NCBI RefSeq assembly: GCF_002844375.1
Contig: NZ_CP024199.1
Coordinates: forward strand, 2,405,001 to 2,469,000
Origin: Thalassospira marina
GTDB lineage: Bacteria > Pseudomonadota > Alphaproteobacteria > Rhodospirillales > Thalassospiraceae
Reading direction: 5' to 3'
Length of the DNA: 64,000 bases
The notes below the pieces were generated by a model. It was not told where the DNA came from. It worked only from the letters and a program-made list of their open reading frames with translations, and made no database searches. Positions 1-8,632 of the stretch are shown in pieces. Position 1 is the stretch's first letter, and each line of letters begins with the position of its first letter. A program made the position numbers and the translations under genes.

Positions 1-55
1 AACTTGATTATGCAGAATGTTAGAGTATGCCGAATGAGATGAGGGACAGAAAAGC

Positions 56-511
56 ATGATCAAGTTACGACATGGCATATATGGTGTGGCACTGGCGGCG
101 GCGCTGATTTTGGGCGGTTGCGAGAACCTGTCACATATGGCATCTGGATCCTCGTCCTCGACGGCCAGCAGCCAGGGCGACAAGGGTGGATCATCGATGC
201 CATCCTTTAACAAATTCACCGACATTCCGATGCCGTCCAATTCGACACTGGATATGGATCGCAGCATCATTTTCGGGGCGTCCGATGCCTGGACGGGCCG
301 ACTGGTGTTGAATTCGCGCGGGACGCCTGCGCAGATGTATGATTTTTACGAACGCGAAATGCCCAATTTCGGCTGGAGCAAAGTTACCGTGGTGCGCGCC
401 GATGTCAGCGTCCTGGTATATGACCGGGAAAGCCGGGTTGCGACCATCAAGCTGACCGGCGGGTCCTTTAGCGGATCAACGGTTGATATCACGGTGTCCC
501 CGAAAGGCTGA
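56..511 (+). CDS. Predicted small lipoprotein
   Basis: A 151-residue protein of unknown function. The N-terminus is a lipoprotein signal: a short basic stretch, a hydrophobic core, then LILGGC, so Cys22 should be lipidated. A Ser/Gly/Ala-rich linker (about residues 26-50) follows, as is usual for tethering a domain to a membrane. The remaining ~100 residues form a compact mixed alpha/beta domain with the segment MYDFYEREMPNFGW. It is probably exported and anchored in the outer or inner membrane. The start at 56 has GAGGGA nine bases upstream. It stands alone and converges on upp, sharing a bidirectional terminator. The lipobox is clear; no function can be assigned. Confidence 0.8.
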   Translation: MIKLRHGIYGVALAAALILGGCENLSHMASGSSSSTASSQGDKGGSSMPSFNKFTDIPMPSNSTLDMDRSIIFGASDAWTGRLVLNSRGTPAQMYDFYEREMPNFGWSKVTVVRADVSVLVYDRESRVATIKLTGGSFSGSTVDITVSPKG

Positions 512-560
512 TTGCCAATTACGGGTTGCCGGGGTTTCACCCAGGATACAAGACCAAAAC

Positions 561-598
561 AAAAGGGCTGCATTCCCAACCGGAATGCAGCCCTTTTT
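561..598. terminator. Bidirectional intrinsic terminator
   Basis: A perfect 15-base inverted repeat (561-575 and 583-597) with a 7-base loop. It has A-rich and T-rich flanks, so it can end both the lipoprotein gene (plus) and upp (minus). Confidence 0.9.
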
Positions 599-627
599 GA
601 TAAGTGACGAAAATTGACAGGCGGTGA

Positions 628-1278
628 TTAACGCGTCCCAAACAGGCGGTCGCCTGCATCGCCAAGACCCGGCACGATATAGGCCTTTTCGTTCAGCTTT
701 TCATCAAGACCGGCGGTATAAACCTGCACATCAGGATGGGCTTCCTGGAAAACGCGCACACCTTCCGGGGCTGCGACCAGAGCCATAAAGCGAATGTCCT
801 TATCCTGCACACCGTGCTTATTGAGAACATCAATAGCAGCCACAGCAGAGTTACCGGTTGCCAGCATCGGATCGACCAGAATGAAGGTACGGCCTTCGAC
901 CTCCGGCAATTTGACCAGATATTCGACCGGCAGATGCGTTTTTGGATCACGATACATGCCGATATGACCGATACGGGCCGACGGCATCAGTTCGATCAGA
1001 CCATCGGCCATGCCAAGACCGGCCCGCAGGATTGGAACCACGGCAAGTTTACGGCCCTGAATGATCGGTGCATTCATCTTGCAGATGGGGGTTTCGATTT
1101 CTTCAAAGCTGACCGGCAATTCGCGGGTAATTTCATAGCCCATCAGAAGGGCAATTTCGCGCAGAAGCTGGCGGAAGGTTTTGGTCGACGTATCGACCTT
1201 GCGCATATGCGTCAGCTTATGCTGGATCAGCGGATGATCGAGAATGTGAAGATTGGGAAATTCGGTTTGGTTGCTCAT
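628..1278 (-). CDS. upp: Uracil phosphoribosyltransferase
   Basis: Converts uracil and PRPP to UMP in pyrimidine salvage, in the cytoplasm. The 216-residue length fits the family (~208-216). Recognisable features are the N-terminal HPLIQHKLTHMR segment, the PILRAGLGM loop, the PRPP-binding run VDPMLATGNSA, and a C-terminal end with GDAGDRLFGT. The ATG at 1278 (MSNQTEF) was chosen over the TTG at 1299 because the family begins near this point and a GAGGA lies upstream. It is a single gene between two terminators. The other pyrimidine gene in the window, pyrC, is unlinked. Identification is secure. Confidence 0.97.
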   Translation of the reverse strand: MSNQTEFPNLHILDHPLIQHKLTHMRKVDTSTKTFRQLLREIALLMGYEITRELPVSFEEIETPICKMNAPIIQGRKLAVVPILRAGLGMADGLIELMPSARIGHIGMYRDPKTHLPVEYLVKLPEVEGRTFILVDPMLATGNSAVAAIDVLNKHGVQDKDIRFMALVAAPEGVRVFQEAHPDVQVYTAGLDEKLNEKAYIVPGLGDAGDRLFGTR

Positions 1279-1400
1279 GATACTGCCAGCCATCCTCAAT
1301 TACACTGCGCCAGAATGTGTTGGGGTGTCACCTAACGGGTTTACCCCGAGAAGGCAAGCCCCTCGCCCCACGAAGATTGCAGCATGCCGCAGTTTCCCCC

Positions 1401-1436
1401 AAAAAAGCAAACGCCGATGTCAGACACCGGCGTTTG
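1401..1436 (-). terminator. Intrinsic terminator of the SPOR gene
   Basis: Inverted repeat 1408-1416/1428-1436 (CAAACGCCG arms), followed on the minus strand by six T residues (1401-1406). It lies just downstream of the minus-strand SPOR gene. Confidence 0.85.
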
Positions 1437-1483
1437 GAAATCACGATAAGATGTAGGCTGCCATCCACGATATGGTGCGAAAA

Positions 1484-2614
1484 TCAGTCGATTTTCTTGT
1501 CATTTGGTTCGGCACGAACCGGGAAACCGTCAATCCCGGTATCCTTTTTCACCTTTTCCGCACCTGATCGGGCCGACGTGGCGTCGGGATAGGCGCCAAC
1601 ACGCACATAATACCAGGCCCCATCATTGGTGCCGCGTTCAACGACGGCGACCTCCAGCCCCTTTTTGCGCAATTCGCCCGCACGCTGCCGGGCATTAGCA
1701 TCAACCTTGAAGGCACCGACCTGAATGGAATAGGGCATATTTTTGCTGCCCGGTTCGCGGTGCAGGGCAGCAGATGCCGCTGTTTCAGAAGCGGCGGATT
1801 TTTCGGTTTTGGCCGGTGCGGGTTCTTCTTTGGCGACCGGTTTGGGCGGTTTGGTATCCTTGCGGATTTCTGGTGCAACGGGCGCGGCAGCCGGTGCCTT
1901 CGCCGTATCGGCTGACGATTTTTCAGCGCTGCTTACGGCATCATCGGCGGCTTCGGCCTCGCTTTGCGACATATCGGAGATATCAGGTGCATTAGGCGCC
2001 GCGGTTACGTCAGGCGCATCAGGGGCTGACATGGCATCAGAACTATCCGCATTACCAGCATTACCGCCATCACCTTCACCGGCGCGTTCGGCGATCAGAT
2101 CACCAACCGGGTCGTTCCCCTGCGGGGCATCAACGCCTTGCGAGGATGTGGCAGACATATCGCCATTGGCAGAGGGAGCGTCGTCATTTGCACCGGAATC
2201 AGGTGTAAGGGTTTCGGACTGGCGCGGGGCAATTTCGGTTTGCACGCGCGGTGCCGTATTTTGTGCAAGCAATTCCATTTTACCGTCTTCGGCAACAGCG
2301 GATGCATTTTTAGGGGCATCAGGCCCCATAAACAGGCCAGCACCCACCAGCATGCCACCGAAAAACAAGACCAGGCCCAGCATGCAGGCCCCGGTAATAA
2401 GCCCCAACAATGTTTTGCGATCCATGTCTGCTAATGTCCTGTTAGTAAGCGAAAAGGGTTGCGACGGTTGATCGTCACGCGTTGCCGACAGCGATGACCC
2501 GGCTTGTGCCGATGGCCCCGGCCTGCCCTGCCCGTAAAAGAAGGCCGGCAAGGGTGCCTTTGGTGCACGTCCTTCCGAATCTTTGCTGGCATTATCCGGG
2601 TCGTTATCGGCCAA
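1484..2614 (-). CDS. SPOR-domain inner-membrane protein
   Basis: About 376 residues. A cytoplasmic N-terminus of ~65 residues is followed by one membrane helix (LLGLITGACMLGLVLFFGG) and a long low-complexity Ala/Pro/Asp/Ser linker. The C-terminal ~75 residues are a SPOR domain (YSIQVGAF ... WYYVRVGAYPD ... SARSGAEKVKK). SPOR domains bind denuded glycan strands of septal peptidoglycan, so a role in division or the cell wall is likely; the linker would span the periplasm. The start is uncertain because no ATG precedes the helix apart from MDRK. The TTG at 2614 has AGGGCG seven bases upstream and is preferred over the TTG at 2689. ATG 2425 (MDRKTLLG) is a shorter alternative. Confidence 0.85.
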   Translation of the reverse strand: MADNDPDNASKDSEGRAPKAPLPAFFYGQGRPGPSAQAGSSLSATRDDQPSQPFSLTNRTLADMDRKTLLGLITGACMLGLVLFFGGMLVGAGLFMGPDAPKNASAVAEDGKMELLAQNTAPRVQTEIAPRQSETLTPDSGANDDAPSANGDMSATSSQGVDAPQGNDPVGDLIAERAGEGDGGNAGNADSSDAMSAPDAPDVTAAPNAPDISDMSQSEAEAADDAVSSAEKSSADTAKAPAAAPVAPEIRKDTKPPKPVAKEEPAPAKTEKSAASETAASAALHREPGSKNMPYSIQVGAFKVDANARQRAGELRKKGLEVAVVERGTNDGAWYYVRVGAYPDATSARSGAEKVKKDTGIDGFPVRAEPNDKKID

Positions 2615-2756
2615 TTTATTGCGCCCTGTTTGTATTTGAACGGTATGGGCCACGCAAAAACGCGCCCTTGCTGCTATTTCTAACCGCAAGGCCGTTTAAA
2701 AAACACTTAAATGCCGAGATTTTCCCGGCAGAATGGCAGCAAGTGGAAAACTGGCG

Positions 2757-2926
2757 AAAAATAAGGGCTGGCATTGAGCCCGGCTTTGTCCCGCACAAAT
2801 ACCGGATGCCAGCCCCTCGAGTGAGAGAGATCGACCTTCGGGGAGAGAGTCCCGAAGTGTGACTTCCGGATACGCCATGTTTCCCGGAAGCCATGTCACC
2901 AACGGAAGTTCCGTTGGCCAGTGACA
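2757..2926 (-). ncRNA. Candidate Fur-controlled small RNA
   Basis: No convincing protein is encoded here, but the minus strand can form a chain of hairpins ending in an intrinsic terminator. Hairpin 1 uses 2895-2907 with 2909-2925. Hairpin 2 uses 2863-2869 with 2884-2890. Hairpin 3 has arms 2836-2842 and 2851-2857, with RNA loop ACUCUCUC. A small UCGA stem (2817-2820 and 2831-2834) has RNA loop UCUCUCUCAC. The terminator has a perfect 10-bp stem (2765-2774 and 2806-2815), followed by TTATTTTT. A promoter-like pair and a Fur-box-like motif lie directly upstream. The CU-rich loops could pair with Shine-Dalgarno sequences. Transcription and targets are inferred. It could instead be the leader of the SPOR gene, but the terminator argues for an independent RNA. 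Confidence 0.55.
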
Positions 2927-2932
2927 AAAACA

Positions 2933-2961
2933 GTCATAACCAACCCCGAACGTAATTGCAA
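2933..2961 (-). promoter_or_regulatory. Putative promoter of the small RNA
   Basis: On the minus strand, TTGCAA (2956-2961) is separated by exactly 17 bases from TATGAC (2933-2938). This predicts a start near 2926, just before the first hairpin. Confidence 0.45.
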
Positions 2962-2971
2962 ACGATTATCA
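2949..2971 (-). promoter_or_regulatory. Fur-box-like operator
   Basis: The minus-strand motif TGATAAT..TTTGCAATT agrees at 20 of 23 positions with the motif at 38589-38611 upstream of a small gene. It overlaps the -35 region of the putative small-RNA promoter, where a repressor would block transcription. Fur is inferred from motif resemblance and from the iron genes carrying related motifs. Confidence 0.5.
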
Positions 2972-3250
2972 CACACATTCGCAATTATTTTTCTCGTCGA
3001 AATGTCAAATCGTTCCCATATGCAGTGCGACACGCTATGCGCGAATGCGAAATCCATCATCTAGAAACAGTCGCAACCGTCCGGTTTGCCTTATGTTCAG
3101 GGCTATCGGGAAAATTACGCAAAATGTGTCAGAACTGTTGTCTTTATGTTGAAGCTCTGCTTGGATTGCTACAAATGCGTCCTCAAGGACGCAACGGGAG
3201 GTCACAATCAATACAGATATAAAAATCCAAGTGACTGAGGAGGGTGTTGG

Positions 3251-5533
3251 ATGAAGGGAGTGAAGGCCGTGAATACGGCTGTGGGGAGCAAGAGTGCAAG
3301 CATATTGACATTGCGCCGTATCCTCTTGGTAATTGGGCTTTTATTGTCGGGTGCAGTCGCGTGGATGCTGCTTTGGACCGGCGACAATTACCGCAATTTT
3401 GCCGTGGAAACGCTGAACAATTCGGTCAGCAGCACGGTGAACTTTTTTGTCAGATCGCGTGTCATCAATGATTATGCGAACCGAATCACCCCTGTAACGA
3501 ATGACTGGTCGCGCACGACACGACTGGTGAAGGCCTTACAGGACAAGAATGTTGAAAATACCAAAACAGAACTGACCTTCTTTTCAAATGCAAGCCAGGT
3601 GACCCAGGGTGAAATAAACCTGATCCAGACGATTGCCTATGACAGCGATTTTAACAAGGTTGCCTTTTCGGACGGAGGCAATGGCGAAAGCGTTGCTGAC
3701 GACCCTGCCCTTAATGACATGCTGAAATCGCGCGACAAGGCGGCAGCCCGCAAGGCCGTTTCCTATATCTGGCATATGAGCGACGGACGCCCGGTATTTA
3801 GCATGATCCTGCCGATTGGCGGGTTCAAGGCGGTTGGTTTTCTGGAAGTTGTAACTGACCCGCTGCCTATTTTGCAGGGGATGGGAACAGTTCTTGGCGG
3901 AGATTTCCGGATTATCGGCAATGACGGCCAGGTTCTGTTTGAAAGCCTGGAAAATGATGGCGAAACCGAAGATACACCACCAGCAGAAGCCGCCGCGGAT
4001 GAAGCAAAGGCAGAAGCAGGTGATGCTCCGGCGAAAGAAAAATCGACCCAACGGGCATCGGTTGATGTGAATATCGGTAACGGGCGCGGAGGCCAATGGG
4101 CAACGGCCACCTTCACCCGAGACATTACCGAGTTTTACAGCCGCACTGGCGAACTTCGGAACCTTTCGGTCGAACTGCTGGTTGGCGTTTTGGCCATTGG
4201 CTGGATTGCCGGCTGGTTGCTGCTGCGCTTTACGGTATTTCGCAATCTGCGCGGTTTTGCCCGCGCCATGACATCGATTGCCGAGGGGGACACAAGTGTT
4301 CGTCTGCCCAAGGTTGGCAATGATGAAATTGGTGAAATGCGCAAAGCCCTGGTTCAATTGCGTGAATCGGTACGCCAGGCCATGATCCTGCAAAATATGG
4401 TGGAAAATACCCCCACCATGACAGCGCTTATGTCGCCCGAAGGCGAGCTGACCTATCTGAACGCCAGCGCCAAACGTTATCTTGGTGGTGACACCAATGA
4501 CGTTAAGGAAGACTTCCTTGAGCTGGGCCCGGATTTCCAGCGCAAGCTTCGGAACCCGAGCAACCTGCCATTCGAGGAAGTATTGCAAAGCGGCAATGAC
4601 CACCTTGATATTCTGGCCGCGCCAGTGCGCGACAAGGATAACGAACTGGTGGGCACCATGCTGGCCTGGAGCAATGTCAGCGAACGCGAAGAAAGCCGCA
4701 TTGCCATTCAGGAACTGGTTGTTGAGGTGGAGAATGTTGCACGTTCGGTTACAGCACAGTCTGAAATGCTGCTGGAACTGGCAAACAACCTGACCCATCA
4801 GTCCGAAGAGACGATTACGCAATCTGGCACCGCACTGGATGTTTCGCGTGATGCAGCAAGCAATACGCAAAACGTTGCCACCGCGGTTGAGGAACTTTCA
4901 TCCTCGATTGCGGAGATCAACCGCCAGGCGGGCGATGCCAGTACGGTAACGGAACGTGCCCGTTCCGAAGCCGAGGAATCGCAGCGCAATATCGTGTCGC
5001 TTGAAAATGCCAGCTCGGAGATTGGGTCGATCATTGATCTGATCAACGATATCGCCCATCGCACCAAGCTTCTGTCGCTGAACGCCACGATCGAGGCGGA
5101 ACGTGCAGGCGAGCTAGGCAAGGGCTTTGCCGTTGTGGCAAACGAGGTCAAATCGCTTGCCGATCAGACCGCAAATGCCACGGGCAAAATTGGTGATCTG
5201 ACTGGTGCCATCCAGACCGAAGTGAAAAAGGCCGCCCGATCCATCAGCACGGTGGGTGACGTTATTCACCAGGTCAATGACATCCAGAATACCATCACCA
5301 GTTCGGTGGACGAGCAACGCCGCGCAACCAGTGAAATTTCGGAAAACGTACAGCGCATCGCACAGGGTGCTGGCACGATGGATGAAATGATCCGGTTTGT
5401 GAATGGCGGGGCGCAAAGCACTGGTAAAACGGCATATGACCTGAACAGCGCCAGCCACGAGCTGTCGCAAATGGCAAAAAGCCTGTCGGACCGCATGGCT
5501 GCCTTCAGCTCGCGCGTCAAGATCGGCGACTAA
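3251..5533 (+). CDS. Membrane chemoreceptor with PDC-like, HAMP, PAS and MCP signalling domains
   Basis: A 760-residue methyl-accepting chemotaxis protein. A membrane helix (about 20-42) is followed by a periplasmic sensor region. The latter ends in an Ala/Glu/Asp-rich insertion (about 231-270) without obvious fold. The second helix (about 303-328) leads into HAMP, a PAS domain (about 380-480) and the coiled-coil signalling domain. The signalling tip is unusual. The family normally has QTNLLALNA and EAARAGE, whereas here there is RTKLLSLNA (Arg604, Lys606, Ser609) and EAERAGE (Glu617). These residues sit where CheA and CheW dock, so coupling may be altered. The ATG at 3251 has GAGGAGGG upstream. 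It is monocistronic, ended by a strong terminator. The ligand is unknown. Confidence 0.9.
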   Translation: MKGVKAVNTAVGSKSASILTLRRILLVIGLLLSGAVAWMLLWTGDNYRNFAVETLNNSVSSTVNFFVRSRVINDYANRITPVTNDWSRTTRLVKALQDKNVENTKTELTFFSNASQVTQGEINLIQTIAYDSDFNKVAFSDGGNGESVADDPALNDMLKSRDKAAARKAVSYIWHMSDGRPVFSMILPIGGFKAVGFLEVVTDPLPILQGMGTVLGGDFRIIGNDGQVLFESLENDGETEDTPPAEAAADEAKAEAGDAPAKEKSTQRASVDVNIGNGRGGQWATATFTRDITEFYSRTGELRNLSVELLVGVLAIGWIAGWLLLRFTVFRNLRGFARAMTSIAEGDTSVRLPKVGNDEIGEMRKALVQLRESVRQAMILQNMVENTPTMTALMSPEGELTYLNASAKRYLGGDTNDVKEDFLELGPDFQRKLRNPSNLPFEEVLQSGNDHLDILAAPVRDKDNELVGTMLAWSNVSEREESRIAIQELVVEVENVARSVTAQSEMLLELANNLTHQSEETITQSGTALDVSRDAASNTQNVATAVEELSSSIAEINRQAGDASTVTERARSEAEESQRNIVSLENASSEIGSIIDLINDIAHRTKLLSLNATIEAERAGELGKGFAVVANEVKSLADQTANATGKIGDLTGAIQTEVKKAARSISTVGDVIHQVNDIQNTITSSVDEQRRATSEISENVQRIAQGAGTMDEMIRFVNGGAQSTGKTAYDLNSASHELSQMAKSLSDRMAAFSSRVKIGD

Positions 5534-5555
5534 TCAGATAAACCTCCTGGTCAAA

Positions 5556-5591
5556 AAAGAAGCGGAGCCGGTTTCCTGGCTCCGCTTCTTT
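5556..5591. terminator. Bidirectional terminator between chemoreceptor gene and pepN
   Basis: A perfect 14-base inverted repeat (5556-5569/5578-5591) with an 8-base loop and A/T-rich flanks, placed between two convergent genes. Confidence 0.9.
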
Positions 5592-5642
5592 CGTTTCAGG
5601 TGATGCGCCCTGCCCCATTAAAGAAGCAGGACTGTATCCTGA

Positions 5643-8267
5643 TTATTCGGCAACAGACTTGCTGGCGATTTCATAGAGATCGCGCGAGAGATTTTCCTTG
5701 GCAAGAATGCGGTTGAGTTCTGCCTTCATTTTGCTTGCGCGGTCTTCATCAAACTTGCGCCATTTGCCCAAAGGTGCGGCAAGACGGGCAGCCACCTGCG
5801 GGTTCAGGTTATCAAGTTCCATCAGACGGTCGGCATAGAAGGCGTAACCGCTGCCATCGGCGGCATGGAAATTACGCTGATTGGCCATGGCAAAGGCACC
5901 GACCAGTGCGCGCACCTTGTTGGGATTACGCATGGTAAAGGCGGAATGTTCCATCAGCTTTTTGACCTGATCAAGCGTATCGGTGCGCGATGACATGGCC
6001 TGGAGCGAGAACCATTTATCAATCACGACGGTATCGCTGGCAAAACGGCTTTCGAAATCGGCCAGGGCCTCTGCCCGGCCGGGATGATCCTGATCATTGA
6101 GAACCGTAAGGGCCGCCATACGGTCGGTCATGTTATCAGCGGTGCGGTATTGCTCCAGCGCCAGATCAAGGAACACCGTTTCACCGGTTGCGGCGAGATA
6201 GGACAACGCCACCGCCCGCAAAGCACGCTGCCCCGCCGAGGTCGCATCGGGTGAATAGGCATCATTTGATGCATTATGGCGATAGGATGCTTCAAATTCG
6301 TCCTGCAGGGCGATGGCAACCTTGCGGCGCAGGGCCTGACGAACCTGATAGATTGCTTCCGGATCGGCGGGCTGAAGTTGTTCGGCCAGCATTGCTTCAC
6401 CGGGCAGGATCATGGCCTGCGCCCGGAAGGCTTTGTCCAGATCATCATTGGTCAGGGTTGCCCGCAGCGCGTTGCAAAATGCATTGACATTGCCAAGGGC
6501 CGCATCGGCATCACCGGATTTGGCATAGGCACGTACAGCCGCAATCAGCAGGTCGGATGCGTATTTTTGCCCGGCTTCCCAACGGTTAAAGGCATCGGTG
6601 TCGTTACCCATCAGGAAGGCAAGGTCTTCGTGGGACGGGATGGTGCCGACATTAACCGGCGCCGAAAAATCGCGGTTAAAGGAAACAACCGGTTCTTCGC
6701 TGATATCTTCAAACAGGAATTCCTGTTTGGCCTGTGTCAGGTCAATGGTCTGGGCGTGCAATTCGCTGCCATCACGGGCCAGCAGGCCAATTTTAACCGG
6801 CATCTGCAAATCGGATTTAATGACCTGCCCCGGTGTCGGTTCGGTTTTCTGTTCGATGGTCAGGCGGTATGCCTGCTTGTCGGCATCATATTCGCCCTTC
6901 CAGATCAGGTTGGGGGTGCCAGCCTGCGAATACCACAAACGGAACTGGTCAAAATTAACGCCATTTGCATCTTCCATCGCGCGGGCAAAATCATCGCAGG
7001 TGACGGCCTGCCCGTCATGGCGTTCAAAATAAAGGTCAATCCCCTTGCGATAACCTTCGGCACCCAAAAGGGTATGCATCATGCGGATGACTTCGGCACC
7101 CTTCTGATAGACCGTTGCGGTGTAGAAATTGTTGATTTCGATATAGCTGTCCGGGCGTACCGGGTGGGCCAGCGGGCCGCCGTCTTCGGGGAACTGGCCC
7201 GCGCGCAGACGCTGCACATCCTTGATGCGCTGAACCGGGCGGGAACGTTCATCAGATGAAAATTCCTGGTCCCGGAAAACCGTCAGCCCTTCCTTGAGCG
7301 AGAGCTGGAACCAGTCGCGGCAGGTAACTCGGTTGCCCGACCAGTTATGGAAATATTCGTGAGCAACAATGGATTCGATCAGTTCATAATCGGTGTCGGT
7401 TGCGGTATCGGACTTGGCGAGGATGTATTTGGCGTTGAAAACATTCAGGCTTTTGTTTTCCATCGCGCCCATATTGAAGTCCGATACAGCGACGATGTTA
7501 AACAGGTCCAGGTCATATTCCAGACCATAAACATCTTCGTCCCATTTCATCGCGCGTTTCAGCGAATCCATGGCGTAATCGCAGCGATCCTCGTTTCCAT
7601 GTTCGACAAAAATGCGCAAGGCCACATCACGGCCCGACATGGTTTTAAAGCTGTCTTCAACACAAGCGAGATCCCCCGCGACCAATGCAAACAGATAACA
7701 GGGTTTCGGGAACGGATCATCCCACACCGCCTGATGGCGACCATCGGGAAGGTCGGTCGAGGAAACCAGATTGCCGTTTGAAAGCAGCACCGGGCAGGTA
7801 TCCTTGGGCGCGTTGATGGTGACACGATAGGTTGCCATCACATCGGGGCGATCCATGAAATAGGTGATGCGGCGGAAACCTTCGGCTTCGCACTGGGTGC
7901 AATAGGCACTTTGCGATACATAAAGGCCTTCAAGACGGGTATTGTTGACCGGCGAAATACGAGTTTCGATTTCAACAACAAACTGTTCTGACGGTGCCTT
8001 GAAGCGCAGGCCTTCGCCGGTTACTTCATAATCACCCGCGGCAAGGGCCGTTCCATCAACCTTGAGCGAGAGCAGTTTCATGTCTTCGCCATCAAGGCTG
8101 ACAACATCGCCAGCGCCGCTTCCGCGTTCCGGATTCGCCTTTAACGACAGGCGCGAAGCAACGATTGTGGCGTCGCGATCAAGGTCAAAAACCAGTTCGA
8201 CGGTTTCAATCAAAAATGCCGGCGCGGTATAATCTTCGCGGCGAATTACTTGGGGCTGTTCCGACAT
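5643..8267 (-). CDS. pepN: Aminopeptidase N (M1 family)
   Basis: An 874-residue zinc aminopeptidase that releases N-terminal residues from peptides in the cytoplasm. The M1 hallmarks are present. The substrate-binding GAMEN lies near residue 265. The zinc motif HEYFHNW lies near 302, and the third zinc ligand is expected in the following SLKEGLTVFRDQEF. Length and motif positions match Escherichia coli PepN closely. The ATG at 8267 has AAGGACC upstream. The gene is divergent from the response regulator at 8633 and ends at a shared terminator. Identification is secure; nothing looks broken. Confidence 0.97.
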   Translation of the reverse strand: MSEQPQVIRREDYTAPAFLIETVELVFDLDRDATIVASRLSLKANPERGSGAGDVVSLDGEDMKLLSLKVDGTALAAGDYEVTGEGLRFKAPSEQFVVEIETRISPVNNTRLEGLYVSQSAYCTQCEAEGFRRITYFMDRPDVMATYRVTINAPKDTCPVLLSNGNLVSSTDLPDGRHQAVWDDPFPKPCYLFALVAGDLACVEDSFKTMSGRDVALRIFVEHGNEDRCDYAMDSLKRAMKWDEDVYGLEYDLDLFNIVAVSDFNMGAMENKSLNVFNAKYILAKSDTATDTDYELIESIVAHEYFHNWSGNRVTCRDWFQLSLKEGLTVFRDQEFSSDERSRPVQRIKDVQRLRAGQFPEDGGPLAHPVRPDSYIEINNFYTATVYQKGAEVIRMMHTLLGAEGYRKGIDLYFERHDGQAVTCDDFARAMEDANGVNFDQFRLWYSQAGTPNLIWKGEYDADKQAYRLTIEQKTEPTPGQVIKSDLQMPVKIGLLARDGSELHAQTIDLTQAKQEFLFEDISEEPVVSFNRDFSAPVNVGTIPSHEDLAFLMGNDTDAFNRWEAGQKYASDLLIAAVRAYAKSGDADAALGNVNAFCNALRATLTNDDLDKAFRAQAMILPGEAMLAEQLQPADPEAIYQVRQALRRKVAIALQDEFEASYRHNASNDAYSPDATSAGQRALRAVALSYLAATGETVFLDLALEQYRTADNMTDRMAALTVLNDQDHPGRAEALADFESRFASDTVVIDKWFSLQAMSSRTDTLDQVKKLMEHSAFTMRNPNKVRALVGAFAMANQRNFHAADGSGYAFYADRLMELDNLNPQVAARLAAPLGKWRKFDEDRASKMKAELNRILAKENLSRDLYEIASKSVAE

Positions 8268-8632
8268 GAAATGGTCCTTTTCCTTGTTCTATCGCACTTT
8301 TATGACAGATCGCACATTGTGGTGGCGGTTTGTGGGCAAGCACGAAAATCGACTGTTTCTTCCTCACAAATAACGCGGAATGCGCATACCCACAAATGCA
8401 GAGTTTACGTGAAGGCTTTTACAGGTCATAATCATAAACGGTGGCGCGAGGGGGGCCGAAGTTTCACATTCGTGGGGCGAAGGTGTTCTTTGGTTTCCCT
8501 CACTTCCTTTCGGCTCGCACCCAAGAGAAAAAATCCCGCAGGACAGAAAGTGGCGCAAACGCGCAATGAACCGATTGTGGGTTTTCCCGCGATCCGGAAT
8601 TAACTTTACTGTTGCCTGGGGATTTACCGCTT
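8268..8632. other. Divergent intergenic region, pepN / response regulator
   Basis: 365 bases that must hold the promoters of both divergent genes. A widely spaced inverted pair TTTGTGGG (near 8330) and CCCACAAA (near 8389) is visible, but it is not a recognised operator. No credible gene or RNA was seen. Confidence 0.5.

Noticed and set aside
2757..2926. 6S RNA, SRP RNA or a known riboswitch as explanation of the structured region
   Set aside because: Ends do not pair as in 6S RNA, the SRP core motif is absent, and no riboswitch core that I recognise fits; the independent terminator favours a small RNA.
3584..4870. 428-residue frame antisense to the chemoreceptor
   Set aside because: Shadow of a certain gene, with Cys/His/Phe-rich composition unlike real proteins here.
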